Shown: positions 11,385-22,402 of the stretch, one piece after another | How the letters are laid out: every line of letters begins with the position of its first letter | Position numbering within the stretch: the stretch's first letter is position 1 | Assembly (NCBI RefSeq): GCF_963678635.1 | Contig: NC_087071.1 | Location: 26,647,378-26,711,377, forward strand | Origin: Symsagittifera roscoffensis | Taxonomy: Eukaryota > Xenacoelomorpha > Acoela > Convolutidae | Length of the DNA stretch: 64,000 bases | Direction of reading: 5' to 3' | Translations under genes and position numbers: made by a program | The notes under the pieces: model-generated | The model's input: the letters and a program-made list of their open reading frames with translations, nothing else | Told to the model about the DNA's origin: nothing | Database searches by the model: none

Positions 11385-13396
11385 GACTTCAAGAGGAATT
11401 CGGAACCATGGGAGGCTCCTGAGAGCGACATCTCACTCGGAGCCGAGCAGAACTTTGAAGAACCTGAGATGAGCGACCCAGTTGACATGCAAGAGTCTTT
11501 TGAACTGGCGAAACTCCGACAGTACCCTGAACTATACGACGAGTACGTGCAAGAGCTACGCGAGATGGAAATTCTGGACCAATTTGTGTACAAATTGCAC
11601 AGTTTGGGCTACAATGATAATGAGATCTTGCAAATTTTGGACGAGTTGGAATCGGAAGCCGCTTTTGATGTCGACGCGTACCCTCAGGAGTCATATCCCG
11701 GCAAAGAATCTTATGGACCCGATGACGAAAAAACCGATTCAGAAGACGAATACGACAACGAAGTCAAGAGATCCGAAGATGCCAACGATGATGAAGAATA
11801 CGAGGAACAAGAAGACGACGAAGATGACCTTGAAAAAGAGTTCGAGTCCCTTCGAGAAAATTTGGATCATGAGTCTGGGAAACAAGAGGCAGATATGGAC
11901 GACGAGGAAAAAATGCTTGAGGAGGAAATGAGTCACGAGGAGGAAGAAACCGCGGCAATGGAGGCGGAATTGAGAGAGATTGAATACATTGCGGATGAGT
12001 TGGAGGCCAGGGGTGCCACAAAGGAACAGATTGAAGATTTTTTCAAAGAAGAACTGGGAATTGACGTCGAATTTGAAGAGGACGAGGATGAAGATGAAAA
12101 TGATGACGAAGACGACAAGGAAGTTAAAAAGGACGAGAAAGATGATGAAGATGACGAAGAAGACGATGAAGCGGAAGATGATCAAGAGGGTGACGAAAAC
12201 GAAGACGAAAAAGAAAACGAAGACGACCAAGAAGACGAAGACGAAGAAGATGAAGACCAAGAAGATGAGGACGAAGAAGACGAAGATGATTTTGGGCCTA
12301 TGCGACGAGAAGAATACATCAAACACAAACTGGCTGCAGCTCCTGTTAATTACATGTCCAAGTTCGCTGGAGACCACAGACTGGACAACAAAGACGAAGA
12401 CGAAGACGAGGAAGAAGACCAAGAATCTGAGCCTGAGATGCGTCAGAGAGCCTACCCCTTCCGAAAGAGATCCCTGGAAGAAGTGAAGGAGAAGAAGCAA
12501 GACCTGGATGAGGACAAGGAGGGTATTGCAGGGGAGCACTACTGGGTGAAGGACAATGAGGGGGAAGCGGATGAGAAGGAAAGCAGACTGCAAAAAATGT
12601 TCAACCAGTTGGGATATCTGGTAAGTGTTAAGATTTATGTGTCAACTGAAAAAGTCAACTAGATGGTTTTCGACGACTTTTTTTGTGTTTTTTTTTCTGG
12701 TAAATAACTACATTTTGATTCTCGCTCCGCGACGCCTGAAAATAGGCTAGATGCTAGTTGTTAGCCTTATAGCGCACTCTCCGGTAGTTTTTTTGCATAA
12801 AATTTTGTCATTAAAAATTTTTGGTTCATGTAATGACCTCACTTGGAAACAATTTTGAGTTTTGCAAAATTTTAACTCAATTGAGATAACTTCGGGTGGC
12901 TTGTATTATCTGCTCATTTTGGCTGGCTTATACTTCGACTGTTTATTTTAAATCTTTCGCATAATCTGCGCATTGACGCATTTTTGACGCTTTCAAAGTT
13001 CAGAATCTTGCAATAATTTTGTCATCAACCTTATACTTATTTTCAGGTAATGAGTTGGTTTAACGTTGAAAGTATAACATTGAGAGATATACTGTTTAAA
13101 TGCTTGATGGTATCTGAAACAAGATAACTACTAAATTTGTATCAATCAAGCCCTCAAGATTGAAAACTCAAATTCCTCACTTAGAAAAAAAAACTACAAA
13201 ACCTTTACCCATTAAAAATTAAGGTTTAAATTAAAGGGTAAATAAATATAAACTATTAACTCTCCTTATGAAGTAACTTGTTCCTTTTGTGCATTTTTTG
13301 TTTTTTTTTCCCTAAAAACTTCCAAAAACAAATAGAAAAAGAGAACGAACTTAGTCTGAAATTCTTAATTTGTTTCAGGAGTTCCAGCCTCACTAA
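11385..13396 (+). CDS. Asp/Glu-rich acidic protein, spliced (exons 11385-12620 and 13379-13396), 5' end uncertain
   Basis: The frame is open from 11385, just after an acceptor-like TTTTTAG, to the donor GTAAGTG at 12621. It resumes in phase 0 at 13379 after TTGTTTCAG and ends five codons later (EFQPH, stop TAA 13394-13396). The first in-frame ATG is 11469 (389 aa from there); an in-frame TAG at 11382-11384 blocks extension without splicing. The protein has an ordered N-terminal part with helical repeats (LRQYPELYDEYVQELREM), a long Asp/Glu tract with Lys (about residues 195-275 from the ATG), a helix-like GATKEQIEDFFKEELGID segment, and a C-terminal basic patch PFRKRSLEE. Dibasic KR sites (VKRSED, RKRS) and extreme acidity recall granin-type or calcium-binding secretory proteins, but no signal peptide is visible, so that is speculation. 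I do not recognise the family. GC content and codon use are clearly exonic. Confidence 0.8.
12621..13378 (+). other. Intron of the acidic-protein gene
   Basis: The 758-bp intron runs from GTAAGTG to TTGTTTCAG. It is AT-rich, phase 0 and without recognisable internal elements. The acidic reading frame would run only 14 codons past the donor before a stop, and the spliced ending is equally short, so the splice call rests on the strong donor and acceptor. Confidence 0.7.
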
Positions 13397-14186
13397 ACGA
13401 TTGTCGCAACAAACTCAGAGGAAACAGCAGAAGCATAAAGTTTAAAAAGCAGAGAAAATGAGAGAAGAAACTCAGGTCACAAACAGTGAAACATTGATGC
13501 CATCGTGTGTGTACAACCACTGAAGTGTCCAAAATTATTTACCAAAATTAATTATATTATCCATAACCTCTGGTAACATATGAGTTGAACTATTTGTGCC
13601 ATTTTTGACACTTAGAGTGAACTTGTATTCATTGAGTGATAAATTTTGAAACTGCTGGCAAAAAACATATTGTAGTAAAGTAATATTTGAGAGAATTTAT
13701 TTATTATAAATATGGAGCATTCTGAATTTGATTTTTTGATAAAATCACTGTCGGAAGCAAAGAATACGCTAGGGTTAGTTGCAGTAGCCGATTTGTCGAT
13801 ATGCTGAAAAAGTCGGGAAAGTTCAGCTTATTAGATCCCGGTTTTCGACAAGAACTATACAGTTTGTGGGTTCTTTTGAGTACACTTTCCAAATACAACT
13901 TAAATCAAGGACTGCAAGTTGCTGTGCAAGTCGCACTGAAAGTTCTGACAAAAAAAAACATTTCAGGAAATTAATTCAAACATATAAAACGTTCTAATAC
14001 TTCCGTAAAAGCGGTACAGGGTCAAAGTTACTATAATTTTCAGGAGCGATTGCAAAGATTATGGCACGTCAAATTTCTACTTTGCAAATAAGTTGGTCTT
14101 AGTTTTTCGATGTTTTAATGCAATTTTTTCATTTCAATTTACTCATTTTGAGGCATGTTTTTAAATTATTGTTTAATTCCTCTAAC

Positions 14187-14408
14187 TCACAACTGGTGAC
14201 TCCTTTTTATTTGTGTCAAGCATTGGATCTACTCCTGCACCCTGTCACTAACGTCTTTTTCCGTGAAAACATCCAGTTGTGTGCAGGTTTCCAACACTTC
14301 GCCTTACGTGCTGACTGGAGTTCACTGGGCCTCTTCGTTAAATTCCAAAGCTTTTTCGACACCCCACAGCAACGCTTCAAATAGTACAGGTCTAAATTCC
14401 TTATCATT
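14187..14408 (-). pseudogene. Decayed coding-like segment, family not recognised
   Basis: On the minus strand from 14408, one frame reads like real protein (NDKEFRPVLFEALLWGVEKA, then further acidic/hydrophobic helix-like sequence) but is broken by TGA, TAA and TAG codons within about 70 codons. Base composition is exon-like compared with its surroundings. The other frames give only shadow ORFs. It could be a processed pseudogene, a dead transposon ORF or a chance low-stop region. I cannot assign a family. Confidence 0.25.
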
Positions 14409-14708
14409 GTGAGGCTAGCACTACCATACAAAATATTCCCTCAACACAGTTCTCAGCATATCATTGCCTTTTGCAAATAGCCACGTAAAAACCATTTCGG
14501 TAAAAATTACCACCCATAACTTTAGAATGAGGTATATAATGGGTTTGGCAGACCAAGTTCGCGATTGCCCGACTTAGATAGTTCAAAAAATACATCGCAA
14601 AGTATAAAGAAAAAACTTTGAAACATAAAAAACCGAAACAAGTTTTTTTTCAAAATTGATTTTTAAATTTTTTGTGTTTTTAGCAAAAAGCAACTGATTA
14701 TGAGTGGT

Positions 14709-15720
14709 AATCAGGGGCAGATTTGGGGGGGGGGGGACGTTCCTTCCCTTCTCAGGGATTCGACCCCCTCACCAACCAAAGTGTCCCCCTTGGTATTATT
14801 TTATGACATCCATATTAGGACGAGCAACACTAAAAATTTTCTTAAGGCTCCTTGGGCGCCAAAATATACTAATTTTGAAGAGGATTGCACGTCGAAAAAA
14901 CGCAATTTTTTGGTCAAAATTTTCCAAAAAGCGCCCAAAAACGGCTTTCTATTACCTGTTTTTTTTTTCAATAATTTGTCTAATCAATTTGGTCAACCTA
15001 TCAAATGCAACAAAATTCAGCAAACGTCATTAGACTGCAATAAAATTAAGATGAAATCTTTTGGTTTGAAAAAAGTTTTCAAGCAAAAAAAGCAAAACAA
15101 TGTACGAAAACAAGGTGAAAAAACTGCAAACAACCGAGGTAATCAAAAACAAAAAGCAACTATCATTGCAAACAGCAGAGGCAATTAGCAATGCAAACAC
15201 AAATGGTAAACAGCAGAAGTAAATGGAAACACAAAAAATAACTAACACAAAAAGAAGCTACTAAAAGCAAAAAAAAAAACTACAACTCTACAATGTCGCA
15301 AATAAACCAACAAAACATAAGCAGACAAAAAATAAGTGAACAAATTTTCCCGTTGAAAAAACGGGTCCTCTCAGATTTAAAATCACAACTTTTGCCATCC
15401 CTGGCCTACTCGTAACCTACAGACCAAGTTTACCGTAGACGCAAAGAAAATTAAATTAATTGCGTACTGAACTGAACCAAAACTTACCATTTCTAATTTG
15501 GAGCTTTCTGTGAACAAAGTTATTTGCGCTTGTTGATAGCAAAAGTAATAATCTTATTATTTTCATCAGTAGCGGATTTAGGGTGGACAAGGCGGCGAAT
15601 ACCTCCTCCTCTCAAGGATTCGATTCGATTCCCCAGACGACTCAAAGGTCCCCCTTTGGAACTGTTTTGAAACATCCATTTTTGACTGACCGACCTAAAC
15701 ATTTTCAAATGCGCCTTTTA
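14709..15720. repeat. Two direct copies of a GATTCGA/CCCCC repeat (about 14709-14860 and 15571-15720)
   Basis: Both copies share, in order: a GCAGATTTGGG or GCGGATTTAGGG start, CTCTC(A)GGATTCGA, a stretch near CAAAGTGTCCCCC or CAAAGGTCCCCC, TTTTATGACATCCAT or TTTTGAAACATCCAT, and a CGCC end. The first copy has a G12-type run at 14725-14737. The opening resembles common G-rich transposon ends in metazoan genomes. The 162-aa frame at 14700-15188 runs through the repeat and is not a gene. The stretch between the copies is A-rich and shows nothing. Confidence 0.5.
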
Positions 15721-16900
15721 CACTAATGTATATGGATTTATCGAAAGACAGAGGCCTTATCTAAAACTAGTATGTTTTTATAATTTTCTCGTGCAGAAAA
15801 ATCTGCAAAAAATAAAATCAGCTACCAGCGTAATTTAGAAATATTTGAAGAAGATAAAGGAAAAATTAAGACACGATATCTAGATTCAACTGTTTTTGAT
15901 TTTATCAATTTCAAATTTTTCAATGTTGGCACAATCAACTTGAACATTCTTCTGCAGTTAAATGTTTATTTTTGAGGGAACTGCTGAACTTTGGTGTTTC
16001 ATTTTTGCTCTTTTGTCAGAGTTTTATGTACTTTTTGTTGCTCTGAAAGTTGCAGGGAAGAAGGTTTGTATATGAACATCGACTTAAAACTTTGGCTTTA
16101 AAAATAATGGAAAATTACGACTCCTCTGAAAAGGCAGGATTGTTTTGAATTGTTCATTTGACAGTTTCCAGTGAAATTGTGAACACTCGGTTTCACGCCA
16201 AATCAACGCCAACGTCAGAATCTTTAGGTCAGAACTTCTTCGAAGTATTTAGACGTTGTCTGATAAATGTGGTAAATGTAATTGCAGAAACCGACAGGAA
16301 GTATAAAAAAATAGCATAAAAAATATAATTATTTTGAAAAATTGAGAACAAAATTAGCTTGAAAATATGAATTTTAGGCTATTTAGAGACTCAAATCTGC
16401 CTGCAAAATATTTGTTTCACATGTAGAAATTTTCTCAGTAAGATCATTTGCTTTTTTAACAAAATTTTGTCTCTCCTCCGAGTTTTTCCCATTTTTACTA
16501 GACTTAGATGGGAAGATCAAAATGAAATTTTACTGCATAGAAGGTTTTAATTTCTTAGAAAATCTATCAGATTTCTTTCATTCTGAAAAAAAGTTAGTTT
16601 CAAGTAAAAGCAAAAAGAGTTTTGAAAGTTTGCTCTTTTGACACTTTATGAGTTTTATTTGGCTCGGAAAAATTCGATGGTAAGCCACTGCTGAACGAAA
16701 CTGGGGTGGCTTGAAGTTCCTCAAAAAAAAGAAAATTGAAAGCGGGGGAGAACTTAAACTCACAGAAAACTTATGCCTTGTACAGATTTGAACACAACTG
16801 TTATTATTAGTACTAACTATCCCAAATTTTTTCAGAGTTGCAAGTTCAGATATTTTCAGCATCAAAACTAGATGTTACACTTTTATATATTTCGGGGTTT
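15721..16900. other. No gene seen
   Basis: AT-rich sequence without credible ORF, exon, hairpin or repeat that I can support. Confidence 0.4.
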
Positions 16901-19560
16901 GCTTCTCTAGGCTCAATCACACACTCCAACTTAACGGCACCGCCAAGTAGTCCCTTTGGCAATGAATTCAGCGCGGCGACCGAGATTCACTACTATCCAC
17001 AATCCCGAAAGCGTTAATTTGGTGGTAACTATTTTGTAGGGTTATTTGTTAATTGTCCCCTTTGATACTGCTCCTCCACTACCACCACTCCCTTTGTGGC
17101 TGTGTCGTCCACTACCACCGGGCGCAAGAAAATTTGGTTGTAATTAAATTCAGATAAATATTGGCCAAGTACAGGAGGCTCTAGCCGGCCAGAACATAAT
17201 CTAAAAATCTTGTCAAAAAGAAAGGGTCCGCGATTAATCAACACAATTGCCTAATTGAAATTGAAATCCCACCTGACTTAATTAGCAGTTCTCTCTTCTC
17301 TAGAGAAAACTTATTAACAAATTACACACAGTAATCCCACACAACCACTCAGTGTGACCTGTTAAATGTAATAGTGTCACTAAGGATAACTTTTCCTTTG
17401 AGGTATTTTTACTGATCTCTTCAACTTTACGATTCCTGATTCTCTAACTCGGAGAACCAAGCCGACTCGAGTTTTGCTATCTGTTCTCTAACTAAGGAGA
17501 ATCAACCGTTCGCTCTCACAGCACAATCGTTCTCTTACTAATGAAAACCAACCATTTGCTCTCAGAGCACAATTGTTTTGCCTAAATGTAGGCTTTTCGT
17601 TTTTCTCTATAATGTTTATCTATTTGAGTTTTAGTTATAGTTAGAGTTGGCCTACCCACAAGTCCTGACATTTACTTTGGTGCCCATTTCGCAAGATCCC
17701 AACTGAATCCTTCCGCTGAAGACACTAGTCTTAAATTCCAAGTTCATATTAGGTATCTCTTATTAAGTGGTGCAAATACCAAGTCCAACTTCACCTCTCA
17801 ACCGAGTTATGTTTTATTAACCAATCTCCCAAGGTTTGTTGAAAAAATTATCCCACCAACGTTCTGACCACCTGAGAGTAGAGAAAGATCCTTTCTACGG
17901 GTCTCTACTTCATTTCAAGCATCTAAAATTCCGATCAACACTCTATTCAAATCTCAACCTTCTAGCCATCAGGTAACGTAACTCGTTAATTAAGGGCCAA
18001 ATTGGTCTAAAAAGCCACCTCTGCGAAGCTCCGTAAATATCCCGTCGTTTTTTTTAGCTAGAAAAGCTACTTCCTGTGCTATGCTCATATTACCGCCAAT
18101 TTTCTCTGGGTCTACTTCTCTTTAGTCAGATTGAACTTCTAATAATAGCACGTTCGCTAAGCTAAGTTGAATTCAATGTTTGCCAAGTCTATTTTATTTA
18201 GTTTCACTACTTCGATGATTTAATGTATCAGTTATATCTCTTCCAGCTTCTGCTTCATTTACCAATAGGTGTTCCCACCCAATTATTAGTAAGGTGATCA
18301 ATTTTAATTCCCAAGGGTTGGGGTTGGAGAATACGCCGTTTTTCGGTGTTAATCTCAGGGTTTTGTACGCAATTTTAGTCCTAATCGTCAAAGGTCATTT
18401 AGTGGTCACTCCTGGGTCACCCAGGGTCAATCTTCTACATTCGGATTTAAAACCCCATAGGGGTTCTACCTATCATGTTTGATCCATGTCCCGTTAAAAC
18501 TTCCCAATTTATTCCATTTAGGATGTCCATTATCACTTTTTGCGGGAAAAGCTATTAAAACCGGAAGGAGAGGCCGGAGGGGGTTTTACTCACTGGAGTT
18601 TTTTGGGGGATGAGTTTAGTGTCGAATGCCACCGTAAAATCTATGAGCCCCGCCCATTATTCTGCTTAAGTTGCCCATTTCCGGTCTAAGGGGTGTTGTT
18701 CCCAACTGCTATTAACTTCGGGTTCAACGCCAAATTTGGTTAATTTTAAAAAAGTGATGTATCTTGACACTACCTTTGATATCTCAAAGTTATGGCTCCC
18801 TGCGTCCAATGGGGGCCGAAAAAGAACTTCCAGAGTTCGACAATGGAGGACTGTTTGCTTAGGGAATTTGTCAGAGTCGTAAATACGGAAGTTCTCTTCC
18901 CCTGGTCTTCTAAGGTTGCATATGTTCTTATTAGAACCATAGGAACACTTAGCTTTAAAAAATCCAAATTCGCCCACTGTTATAGTGGGGAACGTGTAAC
19001 ATTTTCATACATAAAGTTAGTTAATACATGAGCAACAGGTGGATTTTTCCATATCTCGCGAAGTTGAGATCTCCTAGTGAGCCGACTTCTTAAATGTGTC
19101 CAATGAGCTATGAAAAGAATCCCAAGTGAATATTGCGGGTAGTCCTTTGATAAAGAAACGTTCGGGTCTCAAAATTGTGATATCCCTAATCCTTATACAT
19201 GGGGGTTTGGTGCAGTTTTGGAGATCTCAAGGAAATTGACATCTTCTAGCGATCCGTTTTATTGCATGTCCTTAGTTTTGTTGTTTCACGTATAAGAAGA
19301 CCTGAGTTGCGGCTTTCCGAAAGGTATCGATATTGACTTTGAACCCTGAATATGTTCAAATTTTGATGGTTGCGATTCGTTCACCGTAGGCTAATAATCA
19401 CTCAACTGGGCCACTAAATTATCATAGCGTACAGTTATAAACCTCTATCAGTCCATGGTAATGCTATCTAGACGAATCTGCAAGTTAGTCGAACTTACTG
19501 TAGAATCACAAATTCTACGCATGGGGGATGTAAGATTTTTGTCGATGAGGTTGCAGATGT
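16900..19560. other. 2.6-kb island of distinct composition, probably an old repeat
   Basis: The stretch is richer in C and G and poorer in A/T homopolymers than both flanks; the change in texture is visible near 16900 and near 19560. It carries a 46-bp tandem repeat (17438-17574) and a perfect odd palindrome CCTGGGTCACCCAGG (18411-18425). Open frames around 18666-19031 overlap on both strands and match nothing I recognise, so I do not call a gene. A decayed LTR or leader region, or a noncoding transcript, would fit. Confidence 0.3.
17438..17574. repeat. Tandem repeat, three units of about 46 bp
   Basis: Units start at 17438, 17483 and 17529 with GATTCTCTAACT, GTTCTCTAACTA and GTTCTCTTACTA. 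Units two and three also share CGCTCTCACAGCACAATC or TGCTCTCAGAGCACAATT. Unit one is the most diverged. Confidence 0.65.
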
Positions 19561-20069
19561 CGGCTTTCTTTTAAACAGCTCCCCCTCCCTAAATATTGCG
19601 AAACTTTTTAATTTAGGAATCATTGAGAAATGAAGAAAAATGTGTTTAGAGCAGTTAATTTTTTTACCTGCGCATTTTGATGTTCTTTAGACTTTGACAT
19701 TGTTAAAAATTGTTTTTTTTTTGTTGGGAATGTAGAAAACAGCTCAAAGGAAAATAGAATCGGTTTTGTTTATATGAGCCATTTATTTTCTTGGCTCTCC
19801 AAAATAATTTCAGACCTTATTTTGTTCAAGCTTTCTGCGACGCAGGCAACCACTTTTTTTTAAAAAAAGGTCCAAAATTGGTTTTTTGGGCCTTATTTTG
19901 AAAATATCTACAAAAATTGAGTTTTTTTGGCGCGCGTAATTTTCTTAATTTCCAAAATATCACACATTTATTTTTTTTTTTGTAAAAAGTTGCTGTCAAA
20001 CCTTATAACGTAGATTATTAATCTCTAATATATCAAGATTCACGGAACTTTCTCTCATTAATAGTTTTT
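19561..20069. other. No gene seen; upstream of the small peptide gene
   Basis: AT-rich. A poly-T tract with GTAAAAAGTTGCTGTCAAACC (about 19980-20000) resembles the GTAAAAAGGTCGCTGTCAAACC segment about 93 bases further on, so the promoter-proximal sequence is partly duplicated. Confidence 0.35.
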
Positions 20070-20104
20070 TTTGTAAAAAGGTCGCTGTCAAACCTTTTTA
20101 CAAA
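20070..20104. repeat. Perfect 12-bp-stem hairpin upstream of the peptide gene
   Basis: TTTGTAAAAAGG (20070-20081) pairs perfectly with CCTTTTTACAAA (20093-20104) across an 11-nt loop (TCGCTGTCAAA). It lies about 70 bases upstream of the TATA box. It could be a regulatory dyad or a small foldback relic. Confidence 0.6.
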
Positions 20105-20175
20105 CCAACTTTAGACGCAGCTTAGCAATGAAATTTGGAGGGTTTTCATGACGCTTTATTTAAATTTTTGGCGGT

Positions 20176-20181
20176 TATAAA
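20176..20181 (+). promoter_or_regulatory. TATA box of the small secreted-peptide gene
   Basis: TATAAA within GCGGTTATAAAC, 108 bases before the ATG at 20284. Transcription would start near 20205-20210. The spacing and the single-exon layout support it. Confidence 0.45.
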
Positions 20182-20283
20182 CATTTTACCGCAATTTTTT
20201 TGAATAAAAAGAGTCAACGCAAAATTTGAATCATTTTAAAATCATTGTTTTTTGAGCCATTTCAAATAAAGTTAAAATTCAGA

Positions 20284-20508
20284 ATGAAAATGGTCATCAT
20301 AGTTTTTGTTTTAACGTTGACGAGTTTAATATCTGTCACTTGTCTACCGGTGGACCAACATTCCAGGGGCTATGCGGTTCCTGATATACCATTTGAACTC
20401 ACCGACAACCAGATGTTTGCAAGGAACTACCTCAGAAGCGAGAGGATGTTGCCAGGCGACGCGCAGAAATTCAGCAAAAAAACATCAAATCATATGCTGG
20501 GAAAATGA
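20284..20508 (+). CDS. Small secreted peptide precursor, candidate amidated neuropeptide
   Basis: A 74-aa single-exon ORF starting at the first ATG of the frame (AGAATGAAAATG); upstream codons have no ATG. Residues 1-18 or so form a classic signal peptide: basic start MKM, then VIIVFVLTLTSLISVTC, with cleavage expected near Cys/Leu-Pro. The rest is short and polar (VDQHSRGYAVPDIPFELTD, then FARNYLRSERMLPGDA). The chain ends KK-TSNHML-GK-stop. A dibasic site, a six-residue peptide and a terminal Gly-Lys are the layout that convertases, carboxypeptidase and amidating enzyme process to an alpha-amidated peptide (here TSNHML-amide). This function is inferred from motifs; I do not recognise the peptide family. 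No cysteine remains after the leader, so a disulfide toxin fold is unlikely. Confidence 0.65.
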   Translation: MKMVIIVFVLTLTSLISVTCLPVDQHSRGYAVPDIPFELTDNQMFARNYLRSERMLPGDAQKFSKKTSNHMLGK

Positions 20509-20531
20509 ATTAAAGATATATGATGCTGTAA

Positions 20532-20537
20532 AATAAA
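20532..20537 (+). terminator. Poly(A) signal of the small peptide gene
   Basis: AATAAA 24 bases after the stop codon at 20508. Together with the TATA box it frames a very compact transcription unit of about 350 bases. Confidence 0.5.
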
Positions 20538-21767
20538 ACCCCAAAGGTGCTAACTTGTGTATTAAGGAACTAGTTGTTAAATTTGTTCAGCCGGTTTTGA
20601 CATACATTTGACGACATTTTTGCACCTAGCGTGTAATATAAATTATTTTACGAATTAAAAACTAAAATATATATTTTTTCAATAGTATGAAGCAAAATGA
20701 TTAAGAGCAGAGAAACTGATCGACCAGTTTCATATGCAGAAATCAGAGTATTCAAATAAAATCACATTCAAACAAAATTTTCGGGTCGAATAATTGAAGG
20801 CTCATAAAAAGAATGAACCAAAAAGGCAAATGTTTATAATTTGTTTTTATAAACATTAATAACTCATTTGTTTTTCATGAGCAAAATGACCAAACTGATT
20901 GTAAAATCTGCTACTACATTGATCAATTCTTAAGGTATTCTCGAAGAAACTTGAATTGCTTGAACTAAAAAGTGAAGATTTCATATGGAAGCAAGTAGCG
21001 TGAGCAGAAAATTTTTTTTGGTGGGGAAGATGATTTAAAAAACTAATAATAATTTAAGCGTACAACGGATTTAATTCACGGATAGCTGCACAGAAAGTCC
21101 TTTAAATGTCACCTGAAATTTTAGACGACGCGTTTTGAACTCAGTAGGCAATAAAAAGCTCAGAGTTGAGAAATTAAAAAAAAACAGTATCAAAATCATT
21201 TCAGATGCATTTCCAGATGGACATGTATCCTCTCTGCCACCGCCACTGCATTTACTACAAAAAACTGATACCAGTTACTAAAGGCGCGTCATAATAGAGA
21301 ATTAAAGTGCTTATACAATTTAGGCCCCAGAGTAGTATCCCTAATGCATCTTTGACTAAAAATTGTAGACTTGCAGGAATCCAATTTAATTTTTTGTTCT
21401 TTTTTTTCAGTAGAAATAAGAGTTACACAGGAAAAATACTAATTTAGCTGGCTCTCGAGGTGTCTTCGACAAGCTCACTGCCTTTTGACGTCCTCCCAAG
21501 TCTACTAACAGTAAAATACTTATGCGAATTTATTATCATATGTATTAATATGCGCCTTAAAACTGGGAAAAATCATATTGGAGAATTTCAAATTTTATTT
21601 GAGAAAGTTGTCCTAAAAGATCATCCTTAGCCCGTAAACCAAGTGTTTTCAGCCTTTCATCAGTGTATCATTAGTTGTAAATCAAATAATAAACCAACCA
21701 AACTTTGTTTTCGATAGGACTTGTCAACAACAATGTTGTAAAATTTCGTTGCGTTCATAAAAAATGT

Positions 21768-21850
21768 CTCCTTGGTCAAGTGGTGATCTCTTTACAAAAG
21801 CATAATGATTAGTCAATCAATCACAATCTTCTCTGAATACGGTTCTCAGC
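21768..21850 (+). repeat. tRNA-like head, possible SINE fragment
   Basis: TTGGTCAAGTGGTGATC contains a perfect A box (TGGTCAAGTGG, starting about 21774) in a region absent from the homologous repeat copies at 31 and 37.5 kb. No clear B box follows, so a decayed SINE insertion is only a guess. Confidence 0.25.
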
Positions 21851-22179
21851 ACTTCTTTTCGCTATACCAGTGACGTGATCTATAACTGACAGGCTGCGTA
21901 AAGACTGCTTTCATTAAAATTTTTGGATCCCTCGGCTGTTAATCACCCACAGAGGGCTAAATGGTCACATTTGTTTAATTTTGACCAGCAAAAACGAAGG
22001 AGAAGAAAAAACTAAATTGCACTGTTCACTCTAGTGACATCCGATTTTAAGGATCAGCTCTAATAAATAGAGAAATATTGAACCACCCCAAAAGAAAAAT
22101 CTAAAAAAATGAGCCTCCCCGCGCCCCACCAAAAAAGACACAACAAGAAATCAAAAAATATGCAGAATTGAATTTAGAG

Positions 22180-22402
22180 GGCTCTTTTCCAGTCCCCCCC
22201 CCACATTTCGAACTCAATTTTGAAAAGTTTATTTAACGTTGTCATAATGCAATGAAATTTGGCGTGGTGAACAAATCGACAATTCTGAACAGATTTGTTC
22301 TTCATACTTAACAGCGTAACATCACGCATTTATCCGTAATAACACGTAAAACAAACATAAAACTCGGTAATTTGAAAGGAGGGGGGAAACTGGAAAAGAG
22401 CC
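22180..22402. mobile_element. MITE with 14-bp terminal inverted repeats and 8-bp target duplication
   Basis: The 223-bp element has exact terminal inverted repeats GGCTCTTTTCCAGT (22180-22193) and ACTGGAAAAGAGCC (22389-22402), each followed inward by a C-run or G-run. It is flanked by ATTTAGAG (22172-22179) and ATTTGGAG (22403-22410), an 8-bp duplication with one mismatch. Homologous repeat copies near 31310 and 37745 lack the insertion and read straight through (TTTAAATTAGATTAACAGCAA), which acts as an empty site. An 8-bp duplication fits hAT-like or other 8-bp-duplicating families; no coding sequence is present. Confidence 0.8.

Noticed and set aside
11312-11420. ATG at 11312 as start of the acidic-protein gene
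   Set aside because: It is in a different frame and reaches a stop at 11418-11420; the in-frame ATG at 11343 is closed by TAG 11382-11384; a 17-nt intron would not restore the correct frame either.
12060-12300. Acidic codon tract as a simple DNA microsatellite
   Set aside because: Repetitive GAC/GAA/GAG triplets stay in frame and use mixed synonymous codons, so it is better explained as coding low complexity.
11739-12593. 284-aa hydrophobic frame on the minus strand
   Set aside because: Exact antisense shadow of the Asp/Glu codon tract of the acidic-protein exon (GAC/GAA/GAG read as Val/Phe/Leu).
18666-19031. Overlapping ORFs of 65-103 aa on both strands
   Set aside because: Several frames are open at once because the stretch is poor in stop codons; none shows a recognisable domain.
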